From positions 1 to 6,184 of the forward strand of contig CAJMDR010000134.1 in assembly GCA_905212215.1 (NCBI GenBank): 6,184 nt of DNA, read 5' to 3'. Of the stretch, positions 5,177-6,184 are shown in pieces (within the stretch, counting starts at the first letter, position 1; each line of letters opens with the position of its first letter). The DNA is from an uncultured Porphyromonadaceae bacterium (GTDB taxonomy: Bacteria > Bacteroidota > Bacteroidia > Bacteroidales > Muribaculaceae). Under the pieces are notes generated by a model, which worked only from the letters and a program-made list of their open reading frames with translations, had not been told where the DNA came from and made no database searches. A program made the position numbers and the translations under genes.

Positions 5177-6184
5177 ATGGAAAACGGATTGACACAAGGC
5201 TATCAGCTTAAAGGCGGACAGCGGACATATACTATAGAAGAGATACTGGGCCAGGGCGGTTTCGGAATAACGTACCGTGTCAAGGCTCCGGTAAAGGTAG
5301 GTAGCATCCGTATGTCGGTCAACTTCGCGCTGAAAGAGTTTTTCCTCAGCAACGACTGCGAGCGTATGGCGGATGCATCCGTTACATACTCCAAACCCGC
5401 ACGAGAGCGTGTTGAAAATTCTCGCAAGGACTTCATCAATGAGGCTATGAGGTTGCAGAAGATTGGATTCTCGCATCCCAACATAGTAGGTTTCGACGAA
5501 GTCTTCGAAGCCAACAATACAGCTTATTACGTAATGGAGTATCTTCGCGGCCAGAGTTTGTCCGAGTATGTGAAATCTCATGGTGCCTTAAGCGAGGAAG
5601 AGACAATAAGTCTGCTCGAGCCTATCATGGATGCCGTGCGGATGCTGCATGAAAACAGGATTTGCCATCTTGACATCAAACCTGCCAACATAATGCTGGC
5701 CAAGGATGATGAAGACAATTTGCGTCCTGTGCTCATTGACTTCGGCCTGTCGAAACATTACGATAGTTCCGGCAACGCAACCTCCACAATCAATACTCAA
5801 GGTTACAGCGAGGGCTATGCTCCCCCTGAACAGTATTGCGGCATAAAGACTTTCTCGCCATGGTCCGATATATATGCCCTTGGCGCAACTTTATATTTCT
5901 GTCTTGTGGGCAGGAATCCCGAGGCCTCGATAAAGCTACGTCCCGGAGAGTTGGTGGAGATGTTGCCGCCGCATGTCTCGGATGTTTTGAGGCAAAAAAT
6001 CGCTGTCATGACTCTTGACGAGCGTGCAAGACCTAAGTCTCTGGAGAAGTTGTTGCCTCTCTCAACCCCTTCCGACGTGAGGACGACTACCAAAACTCAG
6101 CTTATAGATGCAGAGACCAAACCTATACGTAAACCTGAGAGGAAGGGCGACAAGATAGACAGGCAGCGTGAAGACAGGCAGGGG
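5177..6184 (+). CDS. Hanks-type serine/threonine protein kinase, N-terminal part, cut by the window edge
   Basis: The frame is open from ATG 5177 to the right edge, 336 residues. Kinase subdomains appear in order: glycine loop GQGGFGITYRV (25-35), ATP-anchoring Lys53 in ALKEFF, helix-C Glu89 in FINEAMRL, hinge region around YYVMEYLRG (117-125), catalytic loop HLDIKPANIML (164-174) with Asp166, Lys168 and Asn171, metal-binding DFG (188-190), APPEQY (215-220, APE equivalent), SDIYALG (230-236), and Arg285. All residues needed for phosphotransfer are present, so it is predicted active. Leu165 replaces Arg in the HRD motif, making it a non-RD kinase. Extra residues between beta-2 and beta-3 (about 36-50) and between Lys53 and Glu89 enlarge the N-lobe. 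After the domain comes a charged Lys/Arg/Asp stretch (about 312-336); whether a membrane helix or sensor follows is beyond the window. The ATG is preceded by A-rich sequence and a strong promoter. Its substrate is unknown. Confidence 0.95.
   Translation, partial: MENGLTQGYQLKGGQRTYTIEEILGQGGFGITYRVKAPVKVGSIRMSVNFALKEFFLSNDCERMADASVTYSKPARERVENSRKDFINEAMRLQKIGFSHPNIVGFDEVFEANNTAYYVMEYLRGQSLSEYVKSHGALSEEETISLLEPIMDAVRMLHENRICHLDIKPANIMLAKDDEDNLRPVLIDFGLSKHYDSSGNATSTINTQGYSEGYAPPEQYCGIKTFSPWSDIYALGATLYFCLVGRNPEASIKLRPGELVEMLPPHVSDVLRQKIAVMTLDERARPKSLEKLLPLSTPSDVRTTTKTQLIDAETKPIRKPERKGDKIDRQREDRQG

Noticed and set aside
4473..5581. Minus-strand open frames across the AKR gene end and the kinase start
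   Set aside because: The opposite strand encodes clear ferredoxin cysteine motifs and kinase subdomains; the minus-strand products show no recognisable features.

Overview
The window reads as chromosomal DNA of a member of the order Bacteroidales (Bacteroidota). The evidence is five promoter-like sites built on the group's TAnnTTTG -7 box (two with a well-spaced TTTG -33 box), start codons without convincing Shine-Dalgarno sequences, a large-type PurL, and a lipoprotein with a short Bacteroidota-style lipobox. The family within the order cannot be fixed from the sequence. Nothing suggests a phage, transposon, integron or CRISPR array; this looks like core or near-core genome.

Layout. Positions 1-774 (minus strand) hold the first 258 codons of purL, the purine-biosynthesis FGAM synthase, running off the left edge. 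A 233-bp divergent control region (775-1007) carries one promoter for purL and one for a two-gene plus-strand operon. That operon encodes a stand-alone HU-family protein (1008-1286) and, 13 bp later, a 482-residue protein (1300-2748) that joins an HU-like DNA-binding domain, a long acidic linker, one membrane helix and a periplasmic LysM domain. A tRNA with a CAU anticodon (2969-3045) follows, with its own strong promoter and intrinsic terminator. Next are an uncharacterised lipoprotein (3120-3707), a COG1453-like aldo/keto-reductase-fold protein with a C-terminal double [4Fe-4S] domain (3846-4994), and the first 336 codons of a Hanks-type Ser/Thr protein kinase (5177 to the right edge).

The most interesting item is the HU plus HU-TM-LysM pair. 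Its architecture predicts an inner-membrane protein that could hold DNA on the cytoplasmic side and peptidoglycan on the periplasmic side, co-transcribed with a possible HU partner: a candidate nucleoid-to-cell-wall tether. The HU domain of the long protein has lost the DNA-intercalating proline of the beta-arm, while the small partner keeps it. The lipoprotein, oxidoreductase and kinase appear to be separate transcription units with no obvious functional link to the HU pair.
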